Shown piece by piece: positions 26,931 to 35,971 of a stretch of 64,000 nt of DNA (position 1 is the first letter of the stretch; every line of letters begins with the position of its first letter). The notes under the pieces were generated by a model. The model was not told where the DNA came from and ran no database searches. It was given only the letters and a program-made list of their open reading frames with translations. The stretch lies in contig NZ_CAMYKH010000001.1 in NCBI RefSeq assembly GCF_947258935.1, positions 1-64,000 of the forward strand. The letters are read 5' to 3'. A program made the translations under genes and the position numbers. This DNA is from an uncultured Muriicola sp. (GTDB taxonomy: Bacteria; Bacteroidota; Bacteroidia; Flavobacteriales; Flavobacteriaceae).

Positions 26931-28442
26931 ATGAACAACAATGTCCGCGTTCGGTTTGCTCCCAGTCCCACTGGACCATTACATATTGGTGGAGTCCGTA
27001 CTGCCTTATTCAATTACTTATTTGCTAAAAAACATGGAGGTTCTTTTGTCCTGAGGATTGAGGATACGGACCAGAACCGCTATGTAGAAGGCGCAGAGCA
27101 ATATATCATAGATGCCCTGAATTGGTGTGGGATCCCTTTTGATGAAGGTCCTGGGAAGAATGGAGCTTTTGGCCCCTATCGCCAAAGTGAGCGAAAGGAA
27201 CTATACAAAAAGTACGCCGAAGAACTGGTAGAAAAAGGAAAAGCGTATTACGCTTTTGATACAGCGGAGAAGTTGGAGTTTCACCGGAAAGATCATGAAG
27301 AAAAAGGCAAGACCTTTATTTACAACTGGCATAATAGAGAAAAACTTTCCAATTCACTTGCACTAACCGCTGAAGAAACTCAGGCCAGAATAGCTGCAGG
27401 AGAAGATCACGTTATCCGGTTTAAAACTCCACATGAAGATACCATAAAGCTTCACGACCTGATCCGCGGAGATATAAGTATTGATGCTTCTTTATTAGAT
27501 GACAAGGTATTGTTTAAAAGTGATGGGATGCCTACCTACCATCTTGCAAATATTGTAGACGATCATTTAATGGAGATCACGCATGTGATCAGGGGAGAAG
27601 AGTGGTTGCCTTCATTGGCACTCCATTGTCAGCTATACGAGGCATTTGGATGGAAGCCTCCTGTTTTTGCACATCTGCCTCTAATTATGAAGCCCACGGG
27701 AAAAGGAAAATTAAGCAAACGCGATGGTGAAAAAATGGGCTTTCCGGTATTTCCGCTTTCCTGGGGATCATCTGTCGGCTATAAGGAAGCCGGGTATTTC
27801 CCGGAAGCAGTCGTAAATTTCCTGGCCATGCTCGGATGGAACTCCAGTGATGATAAAGAACTTTATACGCTCGAAGAATTGATCAATGCTTTTACGCTGG
27901 AGCGGGTTCATAATTCCGGAGCGCGATTCGATCCGGATAAAACCAAATGGTACAACCATCAATATTTACAGCAAAAATCGGATGAAGAGCTTGCGGCTCT
28001 TTTTTATCCTATTGTTCAGAAAAAGAATGTCTCTCTGGCATCTCATATGGACCTATCATATGTAACCAAGGTGGTGTCTATGGTAAAGGAGCGCGCTAAT
28101 TTTGTAAATGACCTTTGGGATTTAAGTTCGTACTTCTTTGAAACTCCTGATGAATATGAAGAGAAGCCGGTTAAGAAACAATGGAAGGAAAACACACCTA
28201 CTATTCTTGGTAATCTCCAAAAGGTATTAGAAGCAGCTCCTTCATTTGAATCTGCCAATTTGGAGACAGTCGTTAAAGATTGGATCGTAGCTGAAGAACT
28301 ATCCTTTGGGATGGTAATGGCGCCTTTGCGTCTTGTAATTGTCGGAGACCTAAAAGGACCTCACTTATTCGATATTCTTGCCCTTATAGGAAAAGAAGAA
28401 AGCGTAAAAAGAATTCGGATCGCGATAGATCGACTAACTTAA
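26931..28442 (+). CDS. gltX: Glutamyl-tRNA synthetase
   Basis: Class I aminoacyl-tRNA synthetase charging tRNA-Glu. Full length at 503 residues. The HIGH motif appears in FAPSPTGPLHIGGVRTALF (about 9-27), the KMSKS loop as KLSKRDG (~259-265), with FVLRIEDTDQNR and the anticodon-binding helical C-terminal domain following. A canonical promoter lies directly upstream. As glnS is also present in the window, tRNA-Gln is charged directly in this organism and this GltX is probably discriminating. Confidence 0.97.
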   Translation: MNNNVRVRFAPSPTGPLHIGGVRTALFNYLFAKKHGGSFVLRIEDTDQNRYVEGAEQYIIDALNWCGIPFDEGPGKNGAFGPYRQSERKELYKKYAEELVEKGKAYYAFDTAEKLEFHRKDHEEKGKTFIYNWHNREKLSNSLALTAEETQARIAAGEDHVIRFKTPHEDTIKLHDLIRGDISIDASLLDDKVLFKSDGMPTYHLANIVDDHLMEITHVIRGEEWLPSLALHCQLYEAFGWKPPVFAHLPLIMKPTGKGKLSKRDGEKMGFPVFPLSWGSSVGYKEAGYFPEAVVNFLAMLGWNSSDDKELYTLEELINAFTLERVHNSGARFDPDKTKWYNHQYLQQKSDEELAALFYPIVQKKNVSLASHMDLSYVTKVVSMVKERANFVNDLWDLSSYFFETPDEYEEKPVKKQWKENTPTILGNLQKVLEAAPSFESANLETVVKDWIVAEELSFGMVMAPLRLVIVGDLKGPHLFDILALIGKEESVKRIRIAIDRLT

Positions 28443-28556
28443 TATTGGCAACAATATCTAATTCCGCATTCATGCAATACCAGATTGTAACAAAATCATA
28501 AAAATACCGACCTATTAGGTACACTTATTTTTTAATCATTAACTAATTCAATAATA

Positions 28557-29489
28557 ATGGGAAATTTTATTTTAATACCGATCTTCTTTTTTGCTTTCAT
28601 CCTTCTTTTACTCTCATTTTTTGTAGTGAAACAACAAACGGCGGTCATCATTGAACGGTTTGGTAAGTTCCTCAGCATTCGGAATTCCGGATTACAAATG
28701 AAGATCCCATTGGTAGATAAGATAGCTGGTCGTGTGAGTCTAAAGATTCAACAATTAGATGTGATCGTAGAAACAAAGACGCTAGATGACGTGTTTGTGA
28801 AACTTAAGGTTTCTGTTCAATATGTTATTATACGAACTAAGGTCTATGAAGCATTTTATATATTGGATTTCCCACATGAACAGATAACATCTTATGTATT
28901 TGATGTGGTAAGGGCAGAGGTTCCTAAAATGAAATTGGATGATGTCTTTGTGAAAAAGGATGATATTGCCATTGCCGTGAAAGGCGAATTACAAGATGCA
29001 ATGCTCGATTATGGATATGATATCATTAAAACCCTGGTTACCGATATTGATCCAGATTCTCAAGTAAAAGCAGCCATGAACCGTATTAATGCCTCGGAAA
29101 GGGAAAAGATCGCTGCGCAATTTGAAGGAGATGCCGCTCGTATCCTGATCGTAGAAAAAGCAAAAGCCGAAGCAGAAAGCAAACGCTTGCAGGGAATGGG
29201 TATTGCAGATCAAAGACGAGAAATAGCCCGTGGTTTGGAAGAATCAGTAGAAGTACTTAATAAAGTAGGCATCAATTCTCAGGAAGCATCTGCCCTGATC
29301 GTAGTAACACAACATTACGATACACTTCAGGCCATTGGAGAAGAAACCAATACCAATCTTATTCTTCTGCCTAACTCACCACAGGCAGGAAGTGATATGC
29401 TGAATAACATGGTTGCATCTTTTACCGCAAGTAATATGATAGGGGAGGCCATGAAAAAAGAAAATCCAAAGCCTAAAGGGAAGCAGTAA
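28557..29489 (+). CDS. SPFH/Band 7 (stomatin-like) membrane protein
   Basis: Probable inner-membrane scaffold protein of the flotillin/stomatin type. The 310 residues comprise one N-terminal transmembrane segment (about 3-23), an SPFH domain (~25-200; QQTAVIIERFGKFLSIRNSG is the characteristic opening), a coiled coil rich in Ala/Glu (ASEREKIAAQFEGDAARI ... AKAEAESKRLQG), and a short C-terminal tail. There is no adjacent NfeD-type protease, the usual partner. A bidirectional terminator follows. Confidence 0.9.
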   Translation: MGNFILIPIFFFAFILLLLSFFVVKQQTAVIIERFGKFLSIRNSGLQMKIPLVDKIAGRVSLKIQQLDVIVETKTLDDVFVKLKVSVQYVIIRTKVYEAFYILDFPHEQITSYVFDVVRAEVPKMKLDDVFVKKDDIAIAVKGELQDAMLDYGYDIIKTLVTDIDPDSQVKAAMNRINASEREKIAAQFEGDAARILIVEKAKAEAESKRLQGMGIADQRREIARGLEESVEVLNKVGINSQEASALIVVTQHYDTLQAIGEETNTNLILLPNSPQAGSDMLNNMVASFTASNMIGEAMKKENPKPKGKQ

Positions 29490-29507
29490 TTAAATTCTTG
29501 TATAATT

Positions 29508-29543
29508 AAAAAACCTGAAGATTTAAGAAACTTCAGGTTTTTT
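29508..29543. terminator. Bidirectional terminator between SPFH gene and glnS
   Basis: Perfect 13-base stem AAAAAACCTGAAG (29508-29520) / CTTCAGGTTTTTT (29531-29543), 10-base loop, with T runs readable on both strands between convergent genes. The minus-strand glnS stop is 180 bases away. Confidence 0.88.
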
Positions 29544-29721
29544 AATTTTGTATTTCAAAGAAATTAGAAAAGTGATTTTAAATACTCCTAATGGAGATTT
29601 TGATTGATAACCCAGACTTTCCCCTTGTCTTTTTTTATAAATGACTCAGAATAGCTCTAATTGATCCATTTTTAATTTAATATACTTATTGTTATAAATA
29701 TATTTATAGATAGAATCTATC

Positions 29722-31407
29722 TTATGCTTTTTCCTGAATTTTGGCCCAGGTATCTCTTAAAGGGACGGTTCTGTTAAAAACTAACTTTCCCGGACTGGAA
29801 TCAACATCTATGTTGAAATATCCCAATCGCTGGAATTGAAAATGGTCTTCAACCTGAGCCTCTTTTAAACTTGGTTCCGCAAAGGCGGTAATTACTCGCA
29901 GCGAATCTGGGTTTACAAAATCCATAAATTCTTTATCCTTGTGAGAATCCGGTGCTTCGTCCGTAAATAGTCTGTCATACAATCTAACCTCTACAGGAAT
30001 AGCATGTGGAACAGAAACCCAGTGCAAGGTACCTTTTACTTTTCGCAAACTTTCTTCCGTGCCACTTCCGCTCTTGCTTTTTGGATCATAGGTACATTGT
30101 ATCTCCGTTATATTCCCATCCTTATCTTTCGTACAACTTTCTGCTTTTATGATATACCCATTTTTAAGTCGCACTTCCCCGCCCAATTTTAAACGGAAGA
30201 ATTTACGGTTGGCTTCTTCCTTAAAATCCTCTTGCTCTATATAAAGTTCTCTGGAGAAAGGAACCTCTCTATCTCCTGCCGATTCATCCTCTGGGTTATT
30301 TTCTGCTTTCAACCATTCGGTATTTTCTTTTGGATAGTTGGCTATCACTACTTTCACGGGGTTTAAGACCGCCATAACTCTGGGTGCAATTTTATTCAAG
30401 TGCTCTCTTACATGAAACTCAAGTAAAGAAACATCTACTAAATTTTCCCTTTTGGCTATCCCTATGGTATCTGCAAAATTTCTTATAGATTCTGCGGTAT
30501 ACCCCCTTCTTCTTAGCCCCGATATTGTGGGCATTCTTGGATCGTCCCAACCCTTCACAACATTTTGTTCTACCAACTGTAGAAGCTTTCGTTTGCTCAC
30601 AACCGTATGGCTTAAATTTCTTCTGGCAAATTCGCGTTGTTTGGGTCTTAATTTTTCTTTAGCAACCACCTGATCTAAAAACCAATCATATAATTCACGG
30701 TGAGGAGCAAATTCAAGGGTACACAAGGAATGTGACACTTGTTCAATATAGTCACTTTCACCGTGCGTCCAGTCGTACATTGGATAAATACACCAATCGG
30801 TATTTGTGCGATGGTGTGGCCTGTGCAGGATGCGATACATAATGGGGTCTCGCATTAGCATATTAGAGGCCGTCATATCTATTTTAGCCCTTAAAACATG
30901 ACTTCCTTCTGCGTATTTGCCTTCTTTCATCCCCTCGAATAGTTGCAGATTCTCTTCGATGCTACGATCCCTAAACGGGCTATTTACACCAGGTTCTGTG
31001 GGAGTTCCCTTTTGTGACGCCATGTCTTCCGAAGACTGACTGTCTACATACGCTTTTCCATTCTTGATCAACTGTACGGCCCAATCGTACAATTGCTGAA
31101 AATAGTCTGAAGCATAGCATTCATTTTCCCAAACATATCCAAGCCATTCCACATCTCTTTTAATAGCATCTACAAACTCCTTTTCTTCTTTGATCGGATT
31201 GGTATCATCAAACCTCAGATTCACAGGGGAATTGTAACGCAATCCCAACCCAAAATTGAGGCAAATAGAACTTGCATGCCCAATGTGTAAATATCCGTTT
31301 GGTTCTGGTGGAAAACGGAAACGCAATTGTTCTTTTGGAAATCCGTTTGAGAGATCTTCCTCAACAATATGTTCTATAAAATTCAGCGCTTTTTTTTCTT
31401 CGCTCAT
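29722..31407 (-). CDS. glnS: Glutaminyl-tRNA synthetase
   Basis: Class I synthetase charging tRNA-Gln directly. Full length at 561 residues. RFPPEPNGYLHIGHASS (31-47) is the GlnRS form of the HIGH motif, and the KMSKS equivalent is VVSKRKL. DDTNPIKEEKEFVDAI and the two C-terminal anticodon-binding beta-barrels (ending in PGKLVFNRTVPLRDTW) are present. A minus-strand TACCTTTG (31434-31427) 20 bases before the start is a plausible -7 element, without a well-spaced TTG. Confidence 0.97.
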   Translation of the reverse strand: MSEEKKALNFIEHIVEEDLSNGFPKEQLRFRFPPEPNGYLHIGHASSICLNFGLGLRYNSPVNLRFDDTNPIKEEKEFVDAIKRDVEWLGYVWENECYASDYFQQLYDWAVQLIKNGKAYVDSQSSEDMASQKGTPTEPGVNSPFRDRSIEENLQLFEGMKEGKYAEGSHVLRAKIDMTASNMLMRDPIMYRILHRPHHRTNTDWCIYPMYDWTHGESDYIEQVSHSLCTLEFAPHRELYDWFLDQVVAKEKLRPKQREFARRNLSHTVVSKRKLLQLVEQNVVKGWDDPRMPTISGLRRRGYTAESIRNFADTIGIAKRENLVDVSLLEFHVREHLNKIAPRVMAVLNPVKVVIANYPKENTEWLKAENNPEDESAGDREVPFSRELYIEQEDFKEEANRKFFRLKLGGEVRLKNGYIIKAESCTKDKDGNITEIQCTYDPKSKSGSGTEESLRKVKGTLHWVSVPHAIPVEVRLYDRLFTDEAPDSHKDKEFMDFVNPDSLRVITAFAEPSLKEAQVEDHFQFQRLGYFNIDVDSSPGKLVFNRTVPLRDTWAKIQEKA

Positions 31408-31530
31408 TACCCGCTTTTTGAAGCTGCAAAGGTATGAAAAATGGGAGTATAAGGCCCATAAAAAAGCCTATCCATACAAATAGTACCATTTCACAACATA
31501 TTTAAATGCACCTACAACATTAAATTCCTA

Positions 31531-31612
31531 TGGCGGCATATATATGACATATTTGTTATAGAATACTAAATGGGATGAGAAAAAATGGCGGATTTAGATT
31601 GAGATGCCGCCA
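31531..31612 (+). promoter_or_regulatory. Leader inverted repeats ahead of the gliding operon
   Basis: ATGCCGCCA (31604-31612) can pair with TGGCGGCAT (31531-31539) or, over six bases, with TGGCGG (31586-31591). The two pairings are mutually exclusive and lie 28-110 bases before the ATG at 31641. They could form alternative leader structures; no regulator is known. Confidence 0.4.
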
Positions 31613-31640
31613 CTGTAGTCCCCCAAAACTACACTCGCTT

Positions 31641-33896
31641 ATGAAAACAAAATTATTTTGCATCGTACGATTTGTGATGCTACCGATCTTTCTACTAGGT
31701 CTTGGTAGTATGCATGCCCAAGTGCTAAATGCACCGGTGGCTGCTCCAAATCAAACGCCCCCTGCCGGGGCTACCCCATGGAACAGGGCTTGTGCCTCTG
31801 CTTCCTTTAACGATTACTGGGTGCAATTTACCTGGAATCCGCCTTTAGTGAATTCCGATAACGTATTTATCCTTGAATTGTCTGATGCTACAGGAGATTT
31901 TAGCAGCCCTGTTGAACTTGCAACAGATAATTCTAAGAATCTTGTTTTTGATTTCTATATGCAATTCACAGTTCCCATAGATACCAGGGGTGAAAACTAC
32001 AGACTTCGTGTTCGTAGTACTAGTCCGGCTGTGATCGGGCCAGCTTCCGATCCATACCCTATGTACTACATTGGGGTAGACAGTGGACTTACCATAAGAC
32101 CACAGGGTCAAGCCGATTTTGGTGATGGAACTGCTGAAGTATGTGATGGTAATTCCATTACACTTGAGGTTTATGGATTAGCCAATGCAGATACCTTTCA
32201 GTATAATTGGTACCGATCAGGAACGCCTCTTTCTGAAAAATCAGAATCCATTACCGTGTCTGCTTCAGGCATGTATAATGTGGAAATAGATTATGGCGCC
32301 TGTTCCGGTTCCGGAAATACACTCTCCAATATTATTGATGTAACCTCAGGCACAAGTCTGGGTGTCGCTATTAATCCCCCTGCTAAAACAGATCTGTGTA
32401 GTGGAGAGACCATGCCGCTGGAAGCCAACATCAACAATCCTAGTTTAACTTATACATGGTATCAGAATGGAGCGGTTATCCCGTCTTCTGATAATTACAT
32501 TTATACTGTAGATGCTTCAAGTCCAGGATTTGAAGGTGACTATGAAGTAGAGATCTTTGGGCCAGGTGCCTGTTTAGAGCGTTCTGCCGCGGTGACCATC
32601 ACCAATGCCGGAAACTTTACAGTTACCAGAGACAATGCAGCAAACATTGTATTGCTGCCAGGTCAAAATTCTACTTTAAGCGTCAGTACAGATGCCTCAT
32701 CCCCAACCTATCAATGGTTTAAAGATGGTAGTCCGGTTGCGGGAGCTACCTCTGCCAGTCTAGTGGTAAACGACACTGAAACAGGTACTTATTTTGCAAG
32801 AGTTACTTTAAGTGGTGGTGTTTGTACTTCTACATCATTAGATTCTGAGAGCACGGTTGTTGTTACGCCCGCTTCTTTTGAACTGATTATAGACTATGCT
32901 ACTTCTTATGTAGCTTGTGAGAATACCAGTATTGCCCTGGAGGTTACAACTATAAATGCTGTTGATGCCGGAGGAAACAAGACCGATGTCACCGGTGCAA
33001 TACAAAATGATTTTGCATACCAATGGAAACTTAATGGCGCTAATGTAGCCGGAGCAAATAGCAGTTCTATCAGCTTAACGGATCCGACAGAAAATGGCAC
33101 CTATACCTTAGATGGTACTCTTAGCACTTATTCAAGTACTTCCAACAATTTAACTGTTGAACTTTTGGTCAATGAGACCCTAACTATAAGCAGTACCGGT
33201 CTTGTAAGTTGTGGTCCTTCAGAACCAATCACAATTAGTACAACCACCAATCTGAGTGGAGAGACATTTACCTGGAACAGAAATGGAACAGATCTTGGGG
33301 TTACAACCACCGATCTTACCGTGACTGAAGAAGGTATGTACCAATTGGTATTAATGAGAAACGGATGTCCATTGCCTTCTAATGAGATCGATATAAATCC
33401 TTTAGACGAAAACCTAATTACGCTAGATCCTGCAGCTGATATTGTATTCCCGGAAGGCGGCTCAAGAACTGTATCTGCTTCGGGAGGAAGTAGTTATAGA
33501 TGGTTAGACAGCAACAATGTTGAGATGAGCACAGGCTCTTCAATGACTTTTACGGAAGAGGGAGATTTTGTTCTGATCGCTACTATTGGGAATTGCCAGA
33601 TCATTAGAAATATAAATGTGACTTACCTAGACACCTTTAAAGTGCCTAATGTGATCACTGTGAATGGTGATGGGATAAATGATCAATGGATCATTCCAAA
33701 TTCCTATTCCTACAAAGCAGACGTTAATGTCATTATTTACAATGAAAAAGGTAAAGAGATCATAAACGAATTTAATTATCAGAATAACTGGCCTTCATCT
33801 TCTGCCGCGTTTACAAAGCAGAACATGGTGTTCTTTTATAAAATTAGAAATGCATCGGAGGTCCTAAAACAAGGCACCATAACCGTTATACGTTAA
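31641..33896 (+). CDS. SprC-like secreted protein: Ig-like repeats plus T9SS type-B C-terminal domain
   Basis: First gene of the gliding-adhesin operon. From the ATG at 31641 it has 751 residues with a clean signal peptide ending GLGSMHAQ; an in-frame ATG at 31575 would add 22 basic, Cys-containing residues and is rejected. After an N-terminal domain (~25-150) come about six Ig-like domains, each with a W-core such as YNWYRSGT, YTWYQNGA, YQWFKDGS, YQWKLNGA, FTWNRNGT and YRWLDSNN. The last ~85 residues (VPNVITVNGDGINDQWIIPN...GTITVIR) form a gliding-motility-associated type-B secretion domain. The position matches sprC in the F. johnsoniae order sprC-sprD-sprB-sprF; orthology is inferred from order and architecture. 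Confidence 0.85.
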   Translation: MKTKLFCIVRFVMLPIFLLGLGSMHAQVLNAPVAAPNQTPPAGATPWNRACASASFNDYWVQFTWNPPLVNSDNVFILELSDATGDFSSPVELATDNSKNLVFDFYMQFTVPIDTRGENYRLRVRSTSPAVIGPASDPYPMYYIGVDSGLTIRPQGQADFGDGTAEVCDGNSITLEVYGLANADTFQYNWYRSGTPLSEKSESITVSASGMYNVEIDYGACSGSGNTLSNIIDVTSGTSLGVAINPPAKTDLCSGETMPLEANINNPSLTYTWYQNGAVIPSSDNYIYTVDASSPGFEGDYEVEIFGPGACLERSAAVTITNAGNFTVTRDNAANIVLLPGQNSTLSVSTDASSPTYQWFKDGSPVAGATSASLVVNDTETGTYFARVTLSGGVCTSTSLDSESTVVVTPASFELIIDYATSYVACENTSIALEVTTINAVDAGGNKTDVTGAIQNDFAYQWKLNGANVAGANSSSISLTDPTENGTYTLDGTLSTYSSTSNNLTVELLVNETLTISSTGLVSCGPSEPITISTTTNLSGETFTWNRNGTDLGVTTTDLTVTEEGMYQLVLMRNGCPLPSNEIDINPLDENLITLDPAADIVFPEGGSRTVSASGGSSYRWLDSNNVEMSTGSSMTFTEEGDFVLIATIGNCQIIRNINVTYLDTFKVPNVITVNGDGINDQWIIPNSYSYKADVNVIIYNEKGKEIINEFNYQNNWPSSSAAFTKQNMVFFYKIRNASEVLKQGTITVIR

Positions 33897-33904
33897 CCAA
33901 ACCA

Positions 33905-35971
33905 ATGAAACCAAGAGTACTCCTTTTATTGTTGTTGTGTGTTACGGGATTCCTGAGCGTGAATGCTCAGGATGAGAATCCTTTTATCACCTATGACGTA
34001 CCCTCTCAGAATCTGTTGAAATATAACAGGTTCCTGATCAATCCTACATTTTCAACGGTGCGGGAAGACAAGTCGTACGTCAACCTCTTACACCGAAATC
34101 AATCGGTAACTTTCGATGATAACAATCAAACTTATTTCCTTAGTTATAGCGGTAGAATGAACGACCGCACAGGCCTGGGTCTAAGTTTGTATACTCAACG
34201 CGAGGGTATTGTAAGCAATTATGGAATACTTGCCAACTACGCTTATGGAATAAAACTGAGTGATAAGAGTAATTTTACATTTGGCGCCAACCTATCTTAC
34301 TATAATAGTGGATTTGATCAGAACAGGGCCAACCCAATAGAAAATGATCCTTTGCTAAATGGCTTCCAGGATGTATCGCTCATATCTTTCCAACCCGGAT
34401 TTAACCTTTCTTATGGTAAATTCGATTTTGGTCTGTTTGCCGAAAACCTATTCGATTACAATTTAAAGACCAATGAATCTGTTTCAGATTTTAATGAAAA
34501 GACTTACTCTGGTCACTTACAATATACCCATCAGTTTGAAAATGCATCAGGGGTCATGGAAAATGCCCGACTAATGCCTCTTGCGCGAGCAAGAAAGGTA
34601 GGGCAGGACGAATTTGTGCTGGGTGGAAATCTTATTCTCGACCTTCCGAGACTTGGATGGGTTCAAGGTGGGTACGATAGCTTTTATGGAGCATCTGCGG
34701 GTATTGGTTTTAATCTTAACAAACGGGTTTCCATTGGCTATACCATGGAAAAAGGATTATCTAACACCTTCGATAATTTTGGGTTAACCCATGAGATCTC
34801 CTTTGCATATTCCTTTACACCTAACCTTACTGAAGACAGGGTAATGTTAGAAGATAGCGAAGAGGCTCTGGCTCAAAACGAGGAAGAAAAAGAAGCGCTT
34901 GAAGAGAACCTAAGTGATAAGGATGAAGAAATAGCTGAGCTGAAGCGTCGTCTTACTGAGAACGATGCCATTCTTGCCGAGTTAATGTACAGACAAGATT
35001 CTCTGGAAAACAACCGCCAAAAAGATCTTGAAGACAGGTTTGAACGCGTAATGCGAATGGTTCGTAATGAAACCAATGGAAAACGCCCCGATCTTGAGGA
35101 AAGAGCTAAAGAGGAGTATTTCCTAAACAATGACAAATCAGCCCTGGCACAACAAACTGTTGATCCAAAAGAATTCAACAAAAAACCTGTCAAGGATAGC
35201 AAACCCGAACCCGTTCTTCAAAAAGAACAGACCAGAGATGCTGTTGCACAAGTTAACACAAAACAAGAGAAAGCCAGACAGCCACAGGCTGCTTCGGGTG
35301 TTAAGAGTAGAAAATTCAGAGACCTTCAGGGAGTTGAGGATGGTTACTATGTGGTGGCAAATGTCTACAAGAATGAGCATTACCTTAATAAGTTCGTAGA
35401 CGCCATGAATGATGAGGGCTTCCCTGCCGATTATATAGACAATCCGAGTAACGGACTTAAATATGTATATCTGAAAAGATACAATAGCTGGACAGAAGCC
35501 GAAGATGCCTATCGTACTAAACTGGGTGGGAATTATACGGGTGATCTATGGATCATGAATGTAGAGAATCGTTATAGAAATGACGCCTACGTTGCAAACA
35601 CCAATAAGATCAAAGAAAAGTCGTCCAAATTTGGAACAGATGTGCTGCAGAAAAATGTAGTGGCACAAGATAATATTGCCAACAATGATACAGAAGAACC
35701 GGCATATGGTCGTTCTCAGGGAATAACAGATTACTATATCATTGCCAACGTTTTTGCCAATCCCAAGAATGCCACTCGGTTTGTAAAACTATTGAATTCC
35801 AGAGGATTAAGTGCTAGTTACTTTATAAATCCACAAAATAAATACCGATACGTATATATTAAGAAACACAATTCCTGGAACAACGCTTTGGTTTCTTACT
35901 ACTCAAAAATAAACGACGCATATAATGACAAGATGTGGATCATGCGTGTCACCCCAAATCTAATAGCATAA
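33905..35971 (+). CDS. SprD-like fusion: PorP/SprF outer-membrane domain, coiled coil, two SPOR-like domains
   Basis: A 688-residue outer-membrane protein. The signal peptide (1-22, FLSVNAQ) is followed by a PorP/SprF-type beta-barrel domain (~25-310; FLINPTFSTVREDKSYVNLL, SNFTFGANLSYYNSGFDQN), a charged coiled coil (~315-400), a polar linker, and two ~78-residue SPOR-like domains (~478-556 and ~608-683) reading GYYVVANVYKNEHYLNKF...YVYLKRY...LWIMNVEN and DYYIIANVFANPKNATRF...YVYIKKH...MWIMRV. The barrel probably helps attach or secrete the adhesin encoded next, and the SPOR-like pair may contact peptidoglycan. Its stop codon is directly followed by the sprB ATG. Position corresponds to sprD. 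Confidence 0.85.
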   Translation: MKPRVLLLLLLCVTGFLSVNAQDENPFITYDVPSQNLLKYNRFLINPTFSTVREDKSYVNLLHRNQSVTFDDNNQTYFLSYSGRMNDRTGLGLSLYTQREGIVSNYGILANYAYGIKLSDKSNFTFGANLSYYNSGFDQNRANPIENDPLLNGFQDVSLISFQPGFNLSYGKFDFGLFAENLFDYNLKTNESVSDFNEKTYSGHLQYTHQFENASGVMENARLMPLARARKVGQDEFVLGGNLILDLPRLGWVQGGYDSFYGASAGIGFNLNKRVSIGYTMEKGLSNTFDNFGLTHEISFAYSFTPNLTEDRVMLEDSEEALAQNEEEKEALEENLSDKDEEIAELKRRLTENDAILAELMYRQDSLENNRQKDLEDRFERVMRMVRNETNGKRPDLEERAKEEYFLNNDKSALAQQTVDPKEFNKKPVKDSKPEPVLQKEQTRDAVAQVNTKQEKARQPQAASGVKSRKFRDLQGVEDGYYVVANVYKNEHYLNKFVDAMNDEGFPADYIDNPSNGLKYVYLKRYNSWTEAEDAYRTKLGGNYTGDLWIMNVENRYRNDAYVANTNKIKEKSSKFGTDVLQKNVVAQDNIANNDTEEPAYGRSQGITDYYIIANVFANPKNATRFVKLLNSRGLSASYFINPQNKYRYVYIKKHNSWNNALVSYYSKINDAYNDKMWIMRVTPNLIA

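Noticed and set aside
31575-31640. 22-residue N-terminal extension of the SprC-like protein
   Set aside because: The extension is basic and Cys-rich and would bury the signal peptide; it also overlaps the leader inverted repeats. The ATG at 31641 gives a clean signal peptide.
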